A stretch of 64,000 bases of DNA from positions 17,721,476-17,785,475 of the forward strand of contig JABAKD010000025.1 in NCBI GenBank assembly GCA_012845835.1, given 5' to 3'. The stretch is from Undaria pinnatifida (Eukaryota; Sar; Phaeophyceae; Laminariales; Alariaceae). How positions within the stretch are numbered: position 1 is the stretch's first letter; each line of letters opens with the position of its first letter. The notes beneath the pieces are model-generated. The model worked only from the letters and a program-made list of their open reading frames with translations, was not told where the DNA came from and made no database searches. Of the stretch, positions 32,799 to 44,689 are shown piece after piece. The position numbers and the translations under genes were made by a program.

Positions 32799-33758
32799 CT
32801 ACTCTAGTTCCCCGACATCTTGCCCTCCCTGCCCCTCACCATCGGTGAACTCAGGTGCTGGAGACGACACAGAGGGAACGGGCGAAGATGGCACAGAGGG
32901 GGCAAACGGCGATCGACCTACACTCTCTACGTCAACACTTTCAACCACATCGACTGCTTCACCAGGGGGGACCACTACCTCGTTCGTTGCTGCACCAGAG
33001 GGGACCACTGCTGCGTTATTTCGCAACAGTGTGTGAGCAACTCCCCTCCCTACAAGCGGCCATACCTCGGCTTCTACATCTTTGTCACTTTCCTCCCCTC
33101 CCTCCTCCGCGATCTCTATGGGCAATGGAGGTTGCGGTGGAGGGAGTTGTGACGGCAACGCCTCCCACGTTACATTCCTCGTTTCCTGAATAGTCCCAGC
33201 CCTCTTGAGTACTCTATGACAATCACGCGGGTGGTCTCTCGAAGGACCGACATAAAAGCAACTCTCACCCTTCGGAAAAAGCTTCGACGGTCGCTGCCAC
33301 TTGCAGTACGCCGGTTTCAAAAATTGATAAGGTTTAGCAGGACGAGCTTCCCCATACCACATTTCATACGGCGACTTGAAATCGGGGTTAGCAGAACAAG
33401 CCGTGTGATTAAGTGCCTCGCAAGCCCAGTGCATTGCCTCAGCCCAGAGTCTGTCAGTCTTAGGTAACTGTACATGCCCAAAAAGAACTTTCGCTTGAAC
33501 ACGAGCCGCCATTGCGGCCTCCTCTATCAATCCCAAGCCACGCTCTGTAACACCGTTGTATTGAGGACTGTAAGCTGGGGTGAACTCTTGCTTAATCAGG
33601 AGCTCATTGCACACAAATGCAAATTCTCCACCGAAAAACTCACCTCCATTGTCAGATCTAACAATCTCAACCAATGATGGGATTCCATCAGCACGCACAC
33701 TAGCAAGAAAACTCCGGAAAGCACTCGCAGCGTCTGATTTACTTCTCAGGAAATAGAT
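32799..33758 (-). pseudogene. copia integrase core and C-terminal region
   Basis: The open frame follows TGA at 33761-33759 (in place of the usual Trp before IYFLRSKSDA). Contains EIVRSDNGGEFFGGEF (second catalytic Asp) and SPQYNGVTERGLGLIEE (catalytic Glu), then the typical LNHTACSANPDFKSPYEMW, FLKPAYCKWQ and YVGPSRDHP blocks. Integrase joins element DNA to the host. It ends at TAG within an acidic/Gly linker. Confidence 0.92.
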
Positions 33759-34543
33759 TCATGCACGCCTTGTGAAATCATCCTTCACAATCATGGGGTA
33801 ATACTTTCCCCCTATGGACACAGCGGCCTTCTTCCCTCTCAGGTCAACATAAACTCTCCCTAACTTTTTATCTGATCTACATTTAGTTTCACGAGCAATC
33901 CCTTTTCTAATTGCCTTCGACATCGAACATCCCGTACAAGCATCTAGGCTACCAGTCAACTTGATACCCAGTCGCTTTGCAGTAGTACGAAGCAACCCTT
34001 CATGTGAGTGAGCATAAATGTTACGAAAGTCATTCACATTCATACTCGTTTCGTGCTTGGGGTTTAAAGGAGTGAGGGCAGCCAACACGGATCCAATAGA
34101 GTCATCACCCACACGATACGCAGTCGCAACAAGCATGCCATCGAAATTCTCAAAAGTCACATGTCCGTGGAAAGCAGTCATCACACCACGAGGACCACCA
34201 AGACCATTCCATGACTCGCCATCAAATTCTGCGCTGGGGGAAAAAAGGTTGTGCCCCAATTTGGGACAGTACAGCACATTCTTCAACTCTACCAAAAACT
34301 CGTTGTCAGCAGACACGAACACCAATTCCAGAGTTCTTGAAAGAGCTACCTCACAAGTCACGCCACCAATTCCCTTTACATTCTTGTGGCAAGGCTTCAC
34401 ATCCTTCATACACAAGAGAGAATCTGTCATGTGGAAAGCGGTACCTGTGTCTGCATACCAATCTTCGAAACACCTCTTCTTGGTGAGAGTGGCATATTCA
34501 CGAATAGAATCACGAATAACACGATCACTACCGACATCTAGTT
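33759..34543 (-). pseudogene. copia protease and GAG-pre-integrase zinc domain
   Basis: The frame starts in ELDVGSD near 34543 and includes the protease active site WYADTGTAFHMT (Asp-Thr-Gly at 34451-34443). It also has the HHCC zinc domain (AHSHEGLL ... DACTGCSMSKA) and the first integrase Asp in VYVDLRGKK. Ends at TGA 33761-33759. The junction to gag needs a -1 shift near AGGAAC at about 34545. No canonical slippery heptamer is present, so I read it as an indel rather than programmed frameshifting. Confidence 0.88.
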
Positions 34544-35557
34544 CCTTATCCTGTCCGCCACTTCACTATACAGCGTTGGAATATCAGCACCATAAGAATT
34601 GACCCAATTCACCAGTACAGAGTCATACCACGATGCAAGATACGTGTCATCACTCCAATCGTTTGAGAGATTTTGGGACAGAAACACCATGGTATCATTC
34701 CAGGTATCCCTCAGGTCCGAGTCAGTTTGGGACAGAAGCACTAACAACTCAGATATCTCACTGTTTTCATTCTTGGCGTCCTTGGATGATCCGGTCTGGG
34801 AGGGATGAGCGATCACACAAGCCAGACAGTCCTTCTTCACGTAACCGACCTCCCCACACTTGAAACACTTCCCTTGAAACGCCGTTTTCTTAGATGAATC
34901 AGACTCGGAGTTAGACCTTGACTTGTAGTTCTGCTTCTTCGCACTCTTCTTCTCAGGCCTAGACATCAGAGCAACACTGTGTTTCTTCGGACCACCTTGA
35001 GTCTGCAAGTCGAGGTACCGTTCACGCACTTTAGTCTCTATGAACGACGGGTCATTCGGGCAGAACACCACCAGAGTTTCACGCAGAGTCTTATGTTCAT
35101 GCGACAGCCCCTCGAGCATCAGGTTGCACACCTCTCTGTCATATTTCTTGACTTCCAGCATTTGAAGCACACCAAGCGTCTCTCTCACAGATGCAAAGAA
35201 GATCGAGGGATTCTCATTCGAACGCATGCGCAGTGATTTGAGTTTCTCCTCCTGCACACGAATCTGACTCTGGCTCAACGGCAGAAAATGACCTTTCAGC
35301 ACTCGAAAACCCTTGCTGGAAGAACCAGCGTGGCGAACCATAGTTCTCAGACTATCCTTCTTCAAACAGTCGAACAGAAACCACCATGCCATCTCAGCCT
35401 GACGCAGCACACCCACACTGAATCCTTTCTCTACCCAGGGGGTCAAATCGAAACCAATGTCAGCAATCGGAATCTCAGTCTCGGAAACAAACGCCTCATA
35501 CAGATTGTTGTGCCGGGCACTTAATAGAAAATTCTGCGACCATGAGGGGTAAGACAC
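34538..35557 (-). pseudogene. copia Gag core with altered zinc knuckle
   Basis: Gag of the copia type. The capsid-like region includes SYPSWSQNFLLSARHNNLYE at the start, EAFV and WWFLFDCL, and later residues 141-180 (NLMLEGLSHEHKTLRE). A basic tail (residues 199-230) precedes the nucleocapsid knuckle CFKCGEVGYVKKDC at residues 231-244. The conserved His is Tyr here (residue 239, codon at 34843-34841), which should weaken zinc and RNA binding. Joins N-terminally to the 35647 ORF through another one-base frame change. Confidence 0.88.
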
Positions 35558-35646
35558 GTCTGTCCCATCGAAAACAGGAGCCTTGGGAACTTTGAAAGGA
35601 CCCCCACCCGACTTCTCTCCTGTATCAATAATGCCGGCCCCAGGAA

Positions 35647-36165
35647 TCAGATTGTTTCCACTGGCGACACTTTCCCACCACCTGCTCGACGGAGTAGGTT
35701 CGAGGGAACAGAGGACTGGCTTCCGAGAGCCCTACCTACAGTCCCTGGAACGAAAGACTGGCTACCTACAGCCCCACTTCCAATCCCAATCGAACCAAAG
35801 CTTGCAGCACCAGCAGAGGAACGATTAACAGCGAATACATTAGCGTTCAAGCCTGAGCCAGCAAGGCTACTACTCCCAACCCCCATGCTGGACACGCCAA
35901 GGTCTTGCGCATCGCCGCCCGTACCTCCCGCGGTCCTGCCAGTAGCATCATCGGTAGAATGCGTACCACCAGCATACTCTGTTCCGCCGCCTCCCGGCGC
36001 GACAGCAGACACAGAGGACTCCACTTGCTCCTTCTGTTGATCAACAAGCGACGTGACTAGAGTCGTAAGTTGGGACAACTGCGTCTCTAGGGAAACCATC
36101 CTCTCACCAACATCCTGCGGATTACTCTTAACTCGGCCACCCACAGGTGTCCCCGGTTCAGCCAT
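35647..36165 (-). pseudogene. copia Gag N-terminal region
   Basis: Starts at ATG 36165 (MAEPGTPVGGRV) about 90 nt inside the 5' LTR. A heptad-like stretch RMVSLETQLSQLTTLVTSL (residues 22-40) suggests a short coiled coil, followed by low-complexity Gly/Ser/Ala. The frame closes at 35647. The true continuation NNLIPGAGIIDTGEK lies in the next frame, so a one-base indel is inferred in 35650-35700. Confidence 0.8.
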
Positions 36166-36253
36166 GATGAGACAGGTTGATCAAGCCTCTCTCGTACAGT
36201 CTAGTGTAGTTCAAGGGGACGACGGAGCAGTAGACACCTTTGACGCTATAGCG

Positions 36254-36673
36254 TGTTGGTAAACTCGTGGCTTCTGGGGGAAAGATGTTGTATTATTGAG
36301 CAATTGCCCTTCTGAGACAGGTAGGCAAGGTGGAGTGAACAGGGTGGGGGCGCTCGTGGGCGCGCACAACCTCACCCTCCGTACCACAAACAATACCCCT
36401 AACATGACAATAGCCTGATAGTCAGACCTACAGCAACAATGCCTCAACCTTCCTACTGGATAAGTATCCAATGTACCACATACCAATGTACCGATACACA
36501 CACCTACGGTCCATTGTATAGCTCGTACTTGTGTACAACCTACCGAAGTACCACAAAGAATATTCCCAGAATATCCAGCATCAACTTACTACAATTGACA
36601 ATTCAATATTCAAACTATCCGATCAGATGATCTACAGCAGCTCGGCCGATACATACTGCCGCTATCACCAACA
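36254..36673 (-). repeat. copia 5' LTR
   Basis: 420 bp, partner of 30442-30859. On the internal side the minus strand begins with the palindrome CGCTATAGCG. I could not match a tRNA primer there. Confidence 0.93.
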
Positions 36674-36678
36674 AAGCC

Positions 36679-37228
36679 CTTGGTCAAACTGTAGAACGGG
36701 AAACCGAGGCTACCAAAACAAATCGCGAAAACGCAGTGAAAGACACCTAATAAACAATGGCTCAGACAACACCAAAATGGTGGTACTTGAGGCGTGTGTG
36801 ATACGCCGGAAAGCTGAACCGGGGGGCAACAGTGAAGTACCCTTAGAAGCTATCTGGGTACAGTAGTACCATGAACACGGGAAGAAATAAGTGGCAAGGT
36901 CACCTAGCCAAAGCAATACGCAAACAAGGACGAAACTGAAACATAGGCACAGAAAGACGGAAAGTTCTATCGTAGGCCGGTTGCTACTGATATACCGTAG
37001 GTACATACCTTTTCTCGAGCTCTCACGGTTGTGAGCTCCTTCATAGGGTTGTTTATCTTGCAATGAGGCGTTTAAGCCTCATAATTACGAGGTGTGGGGG
37101 AATCTGTAGCCTCATTTTCGTTTGTTTCGAATACCCGCGTCTTCGATCCCCTTCACAATTCTGGATGTTTTGTTGACATCCTTTGATTGCAAGGTGATCT
37201 TCATACACGACTATTCAGGTTGGGCTAA
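36679..37228 (+). other. outer element interior, right part
   Basis: About 550 bp with no gag or pol. An ATG at 36758 opens only 14 codons. The inverted pair GAGCTCTCACGG/TTGTGAGCTC near 37016-37038 could form a stem. No strong polypurine tract before the 3' LTR. Confidence 0.55.
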
Positions 37229-37757
37229 TGTAATAGAGTGTCAGTATAGCTGGCAATAGATTCGGTAAGATAGCCCGCAGAGTTATGGTTTATTGGGCAC
37301 AAGAAGATTCTCTTAAACGGAATATTCTAAGTGGAGCCGACAACCCGTAGAATCTAGCTAGCTCATACCACAAGAGCGTTCTCGGTAATGGAACGTTCTT
37401 CCCCTGGACAAGATAGATAGAAGTAAGCGTGTTAAGCGCTCATGGGAATATAGAACATCTAGGAGAACGATAGAACATCTAGGAGAACGTTCCTTGTACG
37501 TTCCATAGGTAAAGGTCCAGAAGAGAGCACAGCAGCAATAATGCTGGGGTGAAGCGAACTCTGCGAGCTTCACCCCACCCCCGTGCTCTCACTCCTCCTC
37601 CTCCTCCTCCTTCTCCTTTCCTGTCTCCTCGAGTTTCTCATGGCTCAATGCCAGTAATAAGAAATCTATAAAGAAGAACCGGTGCTGTCTCCAAGCGAAG
37701 CTGATGATACCCCTGCGTCTCTTCCCTCTCACCTTCCGGCACCACGACTCTTTCACA
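37229..37757 (+). repeat. outer element 3' LTR
   Basis: 529 bp. Aligns with 29652-30156 apart from substitutions, a tandem duplication ATAGAACATCTAGGAGAACG near 37450-37490 and small indels (for example GATGATACC versus GATACC). Confidence 0.85.
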
Positions 37758-37854
37758 GGATCATAGCACAGCAGTACGAAATTTACCCCTGCTGGTACAT
37801 GGTGTTCCTTTTTTCCCATTTGATCGCATTCCACTCAGAGTCAGCCGCGCTGTG

Positions 37855-38330
37855 CAGACGAAGGAAGGGGCGTCAACGTGGGTGCGCGCTAAGTTTGGCG
37901 ACACCTCGGCCGCAGCAGCACTGTTGTGGAATCCCAAACCGTCAACAGGCGAGCTATCAACCCGCTCTCCTCCTTCAGCGGCACTGCAGCAGGTACGTAG
38001 CTGCAGCTTGTTTGTGCTGCTGTGGGGACGTCCCCTCGATATTTTTTTAACGTATTAGACTATAACTGTGGTTTGATACTCCAAGTAGCCACCAGCAAGC
38101 GAAGGCCTGCCTATAGACTATATGGACAGGGCTCGTTCTACTGCTCATAATATCACGGGTCAAGGTGGCGGCAGGCTCCATGCCGCGTTTTCACCTGGTA
38201 GAGCGCTGTGTGCTGTGTGCTGTGTTTGCTGTGTGTTGCTGTTTGAAATACCTGGTGTTTCCAACGCAAAAGCTGTGCGTTTGTGGTTCTGTTGTTATGT
38301 GCAAATCCGATAGGCTCAGGTCCATAATGC
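37855..38330 (+). repeat. RepC, plus-strand copy
   Basis: Colinear with the minus strand of 12945-13770. The plus frame reads VQTKEGASTWVRAKFG, DTSAAAALLWNPKPSTGE and STRSPPSAAL, then CAGCAG/GTACGTAG, which would be a good splice donor. A later block encodes CCCLKYLVFPTQKLCV. Source gene unknown. Confidence 0.6.
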
Positions 38331-38819
38331 ATTTTTTTTCAGAATTTAATGCTTTTTTCCCCAAAACAAACTTGGCTAAAAAAGGGCAAATATGCTCCCA
38401 TTTATGCTTTTGTTTCTGGTGTTATTCCCCACTTATGCTCCGTTTCATAGCAGCCATTTATGCTTAAAATAGCAAGGTATACTCGACGGCCAGCCTTCTT
38501 TTTGTGTTACAAAGTCTGTCGAAGCTTTTCTGGTCATGTTGTGTTGTATATCCAACCTGCTGTTCCCCGGATGTCCGCTGCATGAGCTTGACAACGTACT
38601 TTCGAACGCCGTTGTCGATCGAGTACGAGTCGTTCGCCTCGAAAACTATAGGCAAAAACAAGCCAATGGTGTGCGCTTCAACATGTCTGAAAATGTGCTT
38701 GAACGTGGTACTGAGTACTCTGATCATAACAATGTGATGATGATGAAGATGTAACGTGCATGATTTCTAACTGAATTTCGTCCTTCGTATTATGGCTTCG
38801 GAACAATGTCGACCGAAGA
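38331..38819. other. spacer, no gene supported
   Basis: No motif in the short ORFs. Confidence 0.25.
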
Positions 38820-39720
38820 CTCGCACCTTCTTATTATAAAAAATGAAAATACAGTTCAGCTGTGAGATCGAAGATTTCGTCAAAACTAATCTTTGCAAGC
38901 TGTGTGTGATACTCCGATCGCGCGTATTACGAGTTGTGTGTCCTCATGAAGGATATAGGTCGGCGACTCCCCTCACAACTACAGTGTAGCTATCAGGGTC
39001 AACAGGGTGATGTTAGTCAGTCTGTGCGCGGAAACTATAAAACCCGTTTCTGAGGGGGACAAAACCTGACAGCTGTGGAGGGAAATGTATCCGTTTATCA
39101 AGTGAATCCTGTAAGTCGAATAACCGGTGAGGGGGGGCGGAGTTTTGAAGGACGTGGGGGCCTGGTTTTGATCAAAAGCGAGCGGGGTTGGAGGGGGGGG
39201 GCGGACGGGCGGGCAATTTGTGCGTGCAAGGTATAAATCCTTTCAAGGGGATAAATCTGACGGTTTTGGGAAAGAAAAAAAAAAAAAAAATGCACAAGTT
39301 TATCATAGGGGGGGGGTTGGGGCGGGGGCGGGGCGTGTGGGGCAGCTCAATCTGTGCGTGGAAACTATACATTACTTTGAGGGGATAAATGTGACGGTTT
39401 TGGAAAGAATGCATCAGTTTATCATGTATATCCTGGGGTAAGTCGTACAACCAGTGAGTAGAGAGAGGGCGGAGTGTTCGAGGGGGTGGGGTTGGGATGG
39501 GGTGGGGGGGTTTGGGGAGATGGGGGGTGGGGGCGGGGTGGGGGTGGGGGGGGAAGGGGGCGGTGGGGGGGGGGGGGGGGGGGGGGGGGAAGGAAGGGTT
39601 TTAGGTGAGGGGTTTGTTATACGTGTGGTGCTAGGTCTAGGCGATGGTGTGGGTGGTGGGGAAGAAGGGGGCGTTTGGGGCGGGGGGGGGGGGGGGAAGC
39701 AGCGGCATGGATGGCTCTAG
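38820..39720 (-). repeat. RepA long copy with poly-G block
   Basis: The minus-strand RepA has its tail at 38840-38890, GATCGCGCGTATTACGA and GTCGGCGACTCCCCT, then two successive head blocks (TCTGACGGTTTTGG... at 39250 and 39390). It ends in a G-rich block with a run of about 25 G near 39565-39590 and GGTGCTAGGTCTAGGCGATG at 39628. Mirror image of the plus copies at 49250-50620 and 53920-54690. Confidence 0.7.
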
Positions 39721-41085
39721 AAAGATAATGAGGTGATATCCAGTGCGTGAAGTGTTTATTAATCTGGCGGTTTTCGATATTAGGTGGGGCGTTTGAGCAA
39801 GGGAGAGCAAGAAGGGGGGGGGGGGGGGGGGGGGGATTTTTTAAGAGGTTTAGGTCACAAATAATATACAGAACAAGTCATTCGTTGCACAAAAAGTAAC
39901 CTCCCTTTCCTGCCAATTTGGAAAAAAATGAAGAATTGTCACTTGTCTAACCAAGCAGCACGTAGCGAACAGCAGCGCTACGTCAGTCAGTAGGAGATGG
40001 CGAAAAGCACAAGAAAGCAGAAAGCCCCAGCCCCTCTACCATACTACCATGATGAATTACTCGGAGTTCCCTCTTAGCCTCTGCGTTCCGATGCCCTATT
40101 GTAATTGAGAAGAGTTGCTGCCGAAACGCGTTCGAGGTAGCAGTTCTGCTGCCGGTCGTCAAGGCAGCTGCGAAGGATGGAAAACACCCGTTCTACGAAA
40201 GCAGAAGAGGGTTGGATCAAGGGCACGTCTTTGGCTACGTTGTACCAAGCAGGGATTTTCCCCTTTGTTGTCTTTTTTTGATGTGTGGTCTTGTGGTCTT
40301 CTGTGTGCTGTGTGCTGTGTGCGGTGCGGTGTCATTGCTCGTCTAAACAAAACCACTATCCTTCTTTTAGGTCTTGAGGTATATAATTGCGTTACCCGGT
40401 AATCTTATACGAAGAAGTCAAAGTAGTCGACATTGTGCATGACTGCAGGCTGCTAGGCGCTGTGGAAATATCTCAGATACCCCTTGTGCCCTTATTTGCA
40501 GCCGATACGCTGAAAAAAGAGCAGGGTATGCTCGTCGCTGATGTGTATATGCTTTGTTTAAGGCATAATATGCTTAAACAATGCTCCCCGCTACTAATGC
40601 TTCTACTTATGCGAAAAATGGCCAAATATGCTATAAGCTATGCTAGCATGATGGGCCTGAGCTTAAAATCCGAAGAGCCCGCTGGCACGTACGTGCAAGT
40701 TCTCCGGCGGTGGGCGTCATGATGGGATGGGGTGTACCGTGTACCGACCGGTCAAGCTCTACAGTCTAGAGTGGAGTGTGTGAAATTGCCGTTGGTTTTG
40801 TACAACAACATCATAGCAGTAGGTACAGTCAGCAGTTAGTTGTTGTTGTTGTTGTTGCTCTCGCACAATCAAACCCGTGGTCACAGGACAGGCTTCAGTC
40901 ACTCCGGGGCTCAGGAATACCCACTCGGAGAAAAAGCACAAACCACAGCTCGTACACGCATATCACACCTGACTCAATCAATATGCCTCCGCCAGAAGGT
41001 GAAATTGGGAGTCAGCCTACGATGTGCCAGGTCACTACTGCTGGTAGTGTATAATCAATCGTATATCACCTAATAATATTAAATA
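39721..41085. other. spacer with G-run, no gene supported
   Basis: A G-run of about 21 lies at 39815-39835. 40290-40330 has TGTGTGCTGTGTGC words. 40841-40856 is a TTG repeat. No coding evidence. Confidence 0.3.
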
Positions 41086-41560
41086 CACACATGAAAATTA
41101 TGGTATAACACTGCGACCGACCTTGGATACCCTCACGACAAACTTATAACCCACCCCCCCCGCTTTCTCACGACAAACATTTTTACAGAATTATGACACA
41201 GGTTTACCCCCCCCCACCCCACCCCGCTCTCTGACTGATTAAACATAATTATGCCACAGGTTTACACACATGAAAAGTATGATACAACACTGCGACCTTG
41301 TATTCCCTCACGATCAACTGTATTAACCCCCCGCCCCCCCCAACGATGAAACAGAAACGCATGCTATTACGCTGCGACCTTGTGTACCCCCACGACAATT
41401 TAATAACCCCCCCCCCCCCCCACCCCCACCAACTTACGGTTAAACATAAAGTACACTCACGAAGATTAGACTGTGGTATAACACTGCGACCGACCTTGTA
41501 TACCCTCACGACTAACCTATTGAACCCCCCTACCCCCGCGCGCGCTTTTATCTACCATAC
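41086..41560 (+). repeat. irregular tandem repeat with poly-C spacers
   Basis: At least four copies of a phrase like ACACTGCGACC(GACC)TTGTATACCCTCACGA, starting near 41109, 41288, 41371 and 41482, each followed by a long C-run. Confidence 0.7.
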
Positions 41561-41805
41561 CATGAACTCAAGCGACACACCAGATTACACTTGGACGACC
41601 TGGTCTTCGGAAACCTGAAGACCTGAGCACAGCAGAACACCATCAGGACTTCAAGTGGTGTAACCACAAGCAGCCAGTCATTTAGACCCCCGATTAATCA
41701 TGTCACGGATACGGGGTAAAAGTAGACCCCCACGACCATTTAAATGGGACGATGCATCCCCCTCAGGGGATAATGTGAAAAGCATTTGTACGGACTAGAC
41801 AGGCG
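41561..41805. other. spacer before RT remnant
   Basis: Nothing recognised. Confidence 0.2.
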
Positions 41806-43800
41806 GTGATGTCTAACCATCCTGCGCTGAAGAGGATTTGGAGGATTCTGAATGCTTGGTTGGCAAAGGGTAAGGGGGGAAGGGAGGATTTGCCACTACG
41901 AGCACTTTTTTTTTTTTATACGTTGGACGAACGATCAAGAGCCCGTACGTTAGATTCCAGGAACACATTTCCACAACAGACGCTCTAGGTAGAGAAATCA
42001 AGGCCGACCAAAACAAATTTGTGATCGTTCTCCTTGAAATTGTTCCCCGGTGCTTGGACGGTGTAGAGAACTCGGGGACACCACTCCATTGGCGAGAAAA
42101 AGAAAACTCATGGATAAACGGATTGCACACGCGCGTAAAAGGATACAATAAATACACGTAAGGAAATCGCCAAGCCATAACCTCCGCAGATACCAACACA
42201 TGGCTTTGGGGTTAGACGAGTCAGACGCTACGCTCTACAAATCTCGTATTACTAAGATAACGCACAATGGACGGGTGTTTCTGTCTAGGGACTGGCAGCG
42301 TAGGATGAATTATTTTGCCGGACTTGTTAATCATAGACCACACATAATGGATTCATACATCTTACACCTGTCCCCCAGAAGCATGCTCCGCATTGATCAA
42401 GTACATAGGAGAAAACGGCATTCCCGGTAACGTCCAAAAGGCTTTCAATGTACTCAGGAAACGCTACTTGAGCTCGTTCCCGGCGCCATCGGTCCAACCA
42501 GTAAAAGCACCCAAGTTGATCGTCATGGGATTCACTAGTGAGATTGCCAACGTAGTCCCCCTATGCGGATTACTGGTGCGGCCAAATATATTATGTAAGA
42601 TGCCCCCTGTATGCGTTGGGTTTCGGGAGAGTATTATGGAAACAATTCCCTGTTTCAAGTATGGCGAGACCTTGGATTCTTTCTTCCTCAATGCCAGCGC
42701 GGTAGCACGCGACATTAACCAGAATTTTCAGTGTATTTGCGGGAATTCTAGATGGTCCAAGTATGCCGTATGTATTAAGGATGGTTCCCTTTATGTACTA
42801 ACAACGTATGCAGAATGCCTCAAGCAGATAGATGCTGAAGCCATACTTGAATTGCAGGCCGGGTTTGGGTTAGATTATGCGGAGAAGCATACAGCCCCAC
42901 TTTATGTGCAATTGGTCACGGCCATTGAGGTTCATGTAGCCGAGATCTGCAGCAATTTAGCAATCAACTACGTGGACACTTTAGACTGGAGGAACACGTT
43001 ATTTGAAGAAATACGTACGTGCTTGGAATACTCAGAAGATGCTGCTGAAACACGTCCAGAAACAGGCAACATCGACATTTCTGTGCAGCCAGACGTGCAT
43101 TCAAACAGGCGCATAAAAGTGTGGTTATCCCCAAAGTGGACAAAGCAGCAAACTGCCTGAGCGTCATGCGCAAAGCCTGTTATGCGAGAGCAACCATAGC
43201 AGAGTTGAGCGGCCCAGGGTATACACGAGTCGAGAGTGAATTGTTCCCAGACTTAACAGAGAAAATTACGACGAGGCACATGACATATTTGCTCAAGGAA
43301 CATTTGCCGATACCGATAGTCATGGTCAAAATCCAAGACCCCCAAAATCCACACAAACTCAAGTGTGTCAAGAAGCACTCTACACAGATACCGGTTAGAT
43401 ACCTTATATATTATGCCCAAATTACACAAAGCGATCCCTGCTTTCCGGAGTATCACAGCGTGTTGCAGCACAACCACAGAAGGAGTAGCAAAGATAGTGA
43501 ATGCAGTACTCGTAGGCATCAGACCAGTACTAGATGCCTTGTGGCGTGAAGAATGCATTCCTATCGGCTTGGTTGCAAACAAGTGTTGGATTACGTCTGG
43601 TGGGGCTGAGATAGTAAATGTTACGAAAGACTTGGGCCACAAAGCAACGATGGCGAAAAACGGACTGCCTCACCACGTGGAAACCTTTGATTTTGTAGCC
43701 ATGTACGCTAACATTCCGGTCAAATGTCTTAAACGTATCATGGGCGAGTTACTGGACTTAGTATTCACGTACCAAGAAGCGAAATGTGTGCCATCCATCC
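41806..43800 (+). pseudogene. PKLHK-type reverse transcriptase, N-terminal half
   Basis: A decayed long ORF. 42393-43160 (255 codons) has SEIANVVPLCGLL and many hydrophilic stretches. A frame change near 43121 leads to VVIPKVDKAANCLSVMRKAC, and another near 43405 to YIMPKLHKAIPAFRSITA and VETFDFVAMYANIPVKCLKR (the region of the first catalytic Asp). PKLHK followed by FRSI, and FDF...Y.NIP, place it with Penelope-like or related RTs, not with LTR or L1-type RTs. Upstream 41806-42390 has further broken frames. No GIY-YIG endonuclease is seen downstream. Confidence 0.75.
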
Positions 43801-44575
43801 GTAAACCATCCACCACACACATGGTACAGCAATATAGTGGAAACTACAGAAATAAATGTATAAAATAGATATGATAGATTACTCCAAAGTTCCCCACCTA
43901 AAAAAGTAAAAATAATAACACCAATCAATGCAGTGGAGAAAAATATTTGTTCATAAAAGAAAAAAAACCCTCCCAAGAAAAAATTCACCCACATAGATAG
44001 TGCAAGTACCAGCAAGCAGATTCAAAATATGAGTACTGATTTGAAATTCGTCGAACTCACACCTGACGTCCTGAAAATATATACATGTATTTAAATATTA
44101 GAGTGACAGCGTATCAATTTGGAACCGTGGGTTAGTTTTTATTCTTTTTGGGGTGGGAGTAGCTGACTTTAATTCTCGAATGCTGTATTACGAGCAACAT
44201 ATAGCTAACTAATAATATTCTGTATTCGTACTCTTCCCGACATTAAAGCCCCCGGGGGGAGAAAAAACAAAATAAACCGCCTACCATACATATGATAGAG
44301 CAGTATAGTGGAAACTACAGTAACACATTTATAAAATACCTGGTAGATGTGATGTTTCACCTCGCTCAAAATTCCCCACCCAAAGTATAAATACCAACAC
44401 TTATCATTATAGTGGACGAAAAATAGGACACCTCCCAATAAAAACTCACTCATATATAGTATATCACGAGTACCAACAACGCAGCTTGCAAAGATGAGTA
44501 TTGACCTGAAATTCGTCGAACTCACGGCTGACGTCCTTGAAAATTAGTTATTAAGTATGGTACCAAATCGTTATA
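43801..44575 (+). repeat. RepB copies inserted in the RT remnant
   Basis: A partial RepB (about 43801-44070) is followed by a near-complete one (about 43995-44545), the latter matching 4440-5010. They separate the RT motif-A region from motif B. Insertion edges are blurred and no TSD is certain. Confidence 0.65.
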
Positions 44576-44689
44576 CATCAAGTAAGTATGGGGTCAAAAA
44601 TTATCAAAAGGAACCAAAGATCAACAAAATACACTGGTCTCTCAACCCTCCTGTAAATACTAATGAAATGACCAACGACAAAAAGGAAC

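Larger units (their letters stand above)
30437..36678 (-). mobile_element. Ty1/copia retrotransposon (complete, mutated)
   Basis: 6232 bp from 30442 to 36673 on the minus strand, with the 5-bp target duplication AAGCC at 30437-30441 and 36674-36678. LTRs of 418 and 420 bp begin TGTTGG and end CCAACA. Gag, protease, integrase, reverse transcriptase and RNase H follow in copia order. The polyprotein is interrupted by two frame changes and three in-frame stops. By eye the LTRs differ by about four substitutions and one 2-bp indel, so the insertion is young compared with the host element. Confidence 0.95.
29652..37757 (+). mobile_element. non-autonomous LTR retrotransposon interrupted by copia
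   Basis: Direct repeats 29652-30156 and 37229-37757 begin TGTAATAG.GTGTCAGTATAG and end CTCTTTCACA. After removal of the nested copia element and one target copy, the interior is only about 830 bp and has no gag or pol, so this is a TRIM/LARD-type element. The primer site lies 3 nt inside the left LTR, so the element reads on the plus strand. No convincing target duplication (GGAC versus GGAT at the flanks). LTRs are more diverged from each other than those of the nested element. Confidence 0.82.

Noticed and set aside
34538-34550. Programmed -1 frameshift between copia gag and pol
   Set aside because: The shift direction is right but no X XXY YYZ heptamer or stem-loop is evident, and a second unexplained shift exists upstream. 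An indel is simpler.
37229-37757. Target-site duplication for the outer LTR element
   Set aside because: Flanks GGAC and GGAT match at only three of four positions, which is not convincing.
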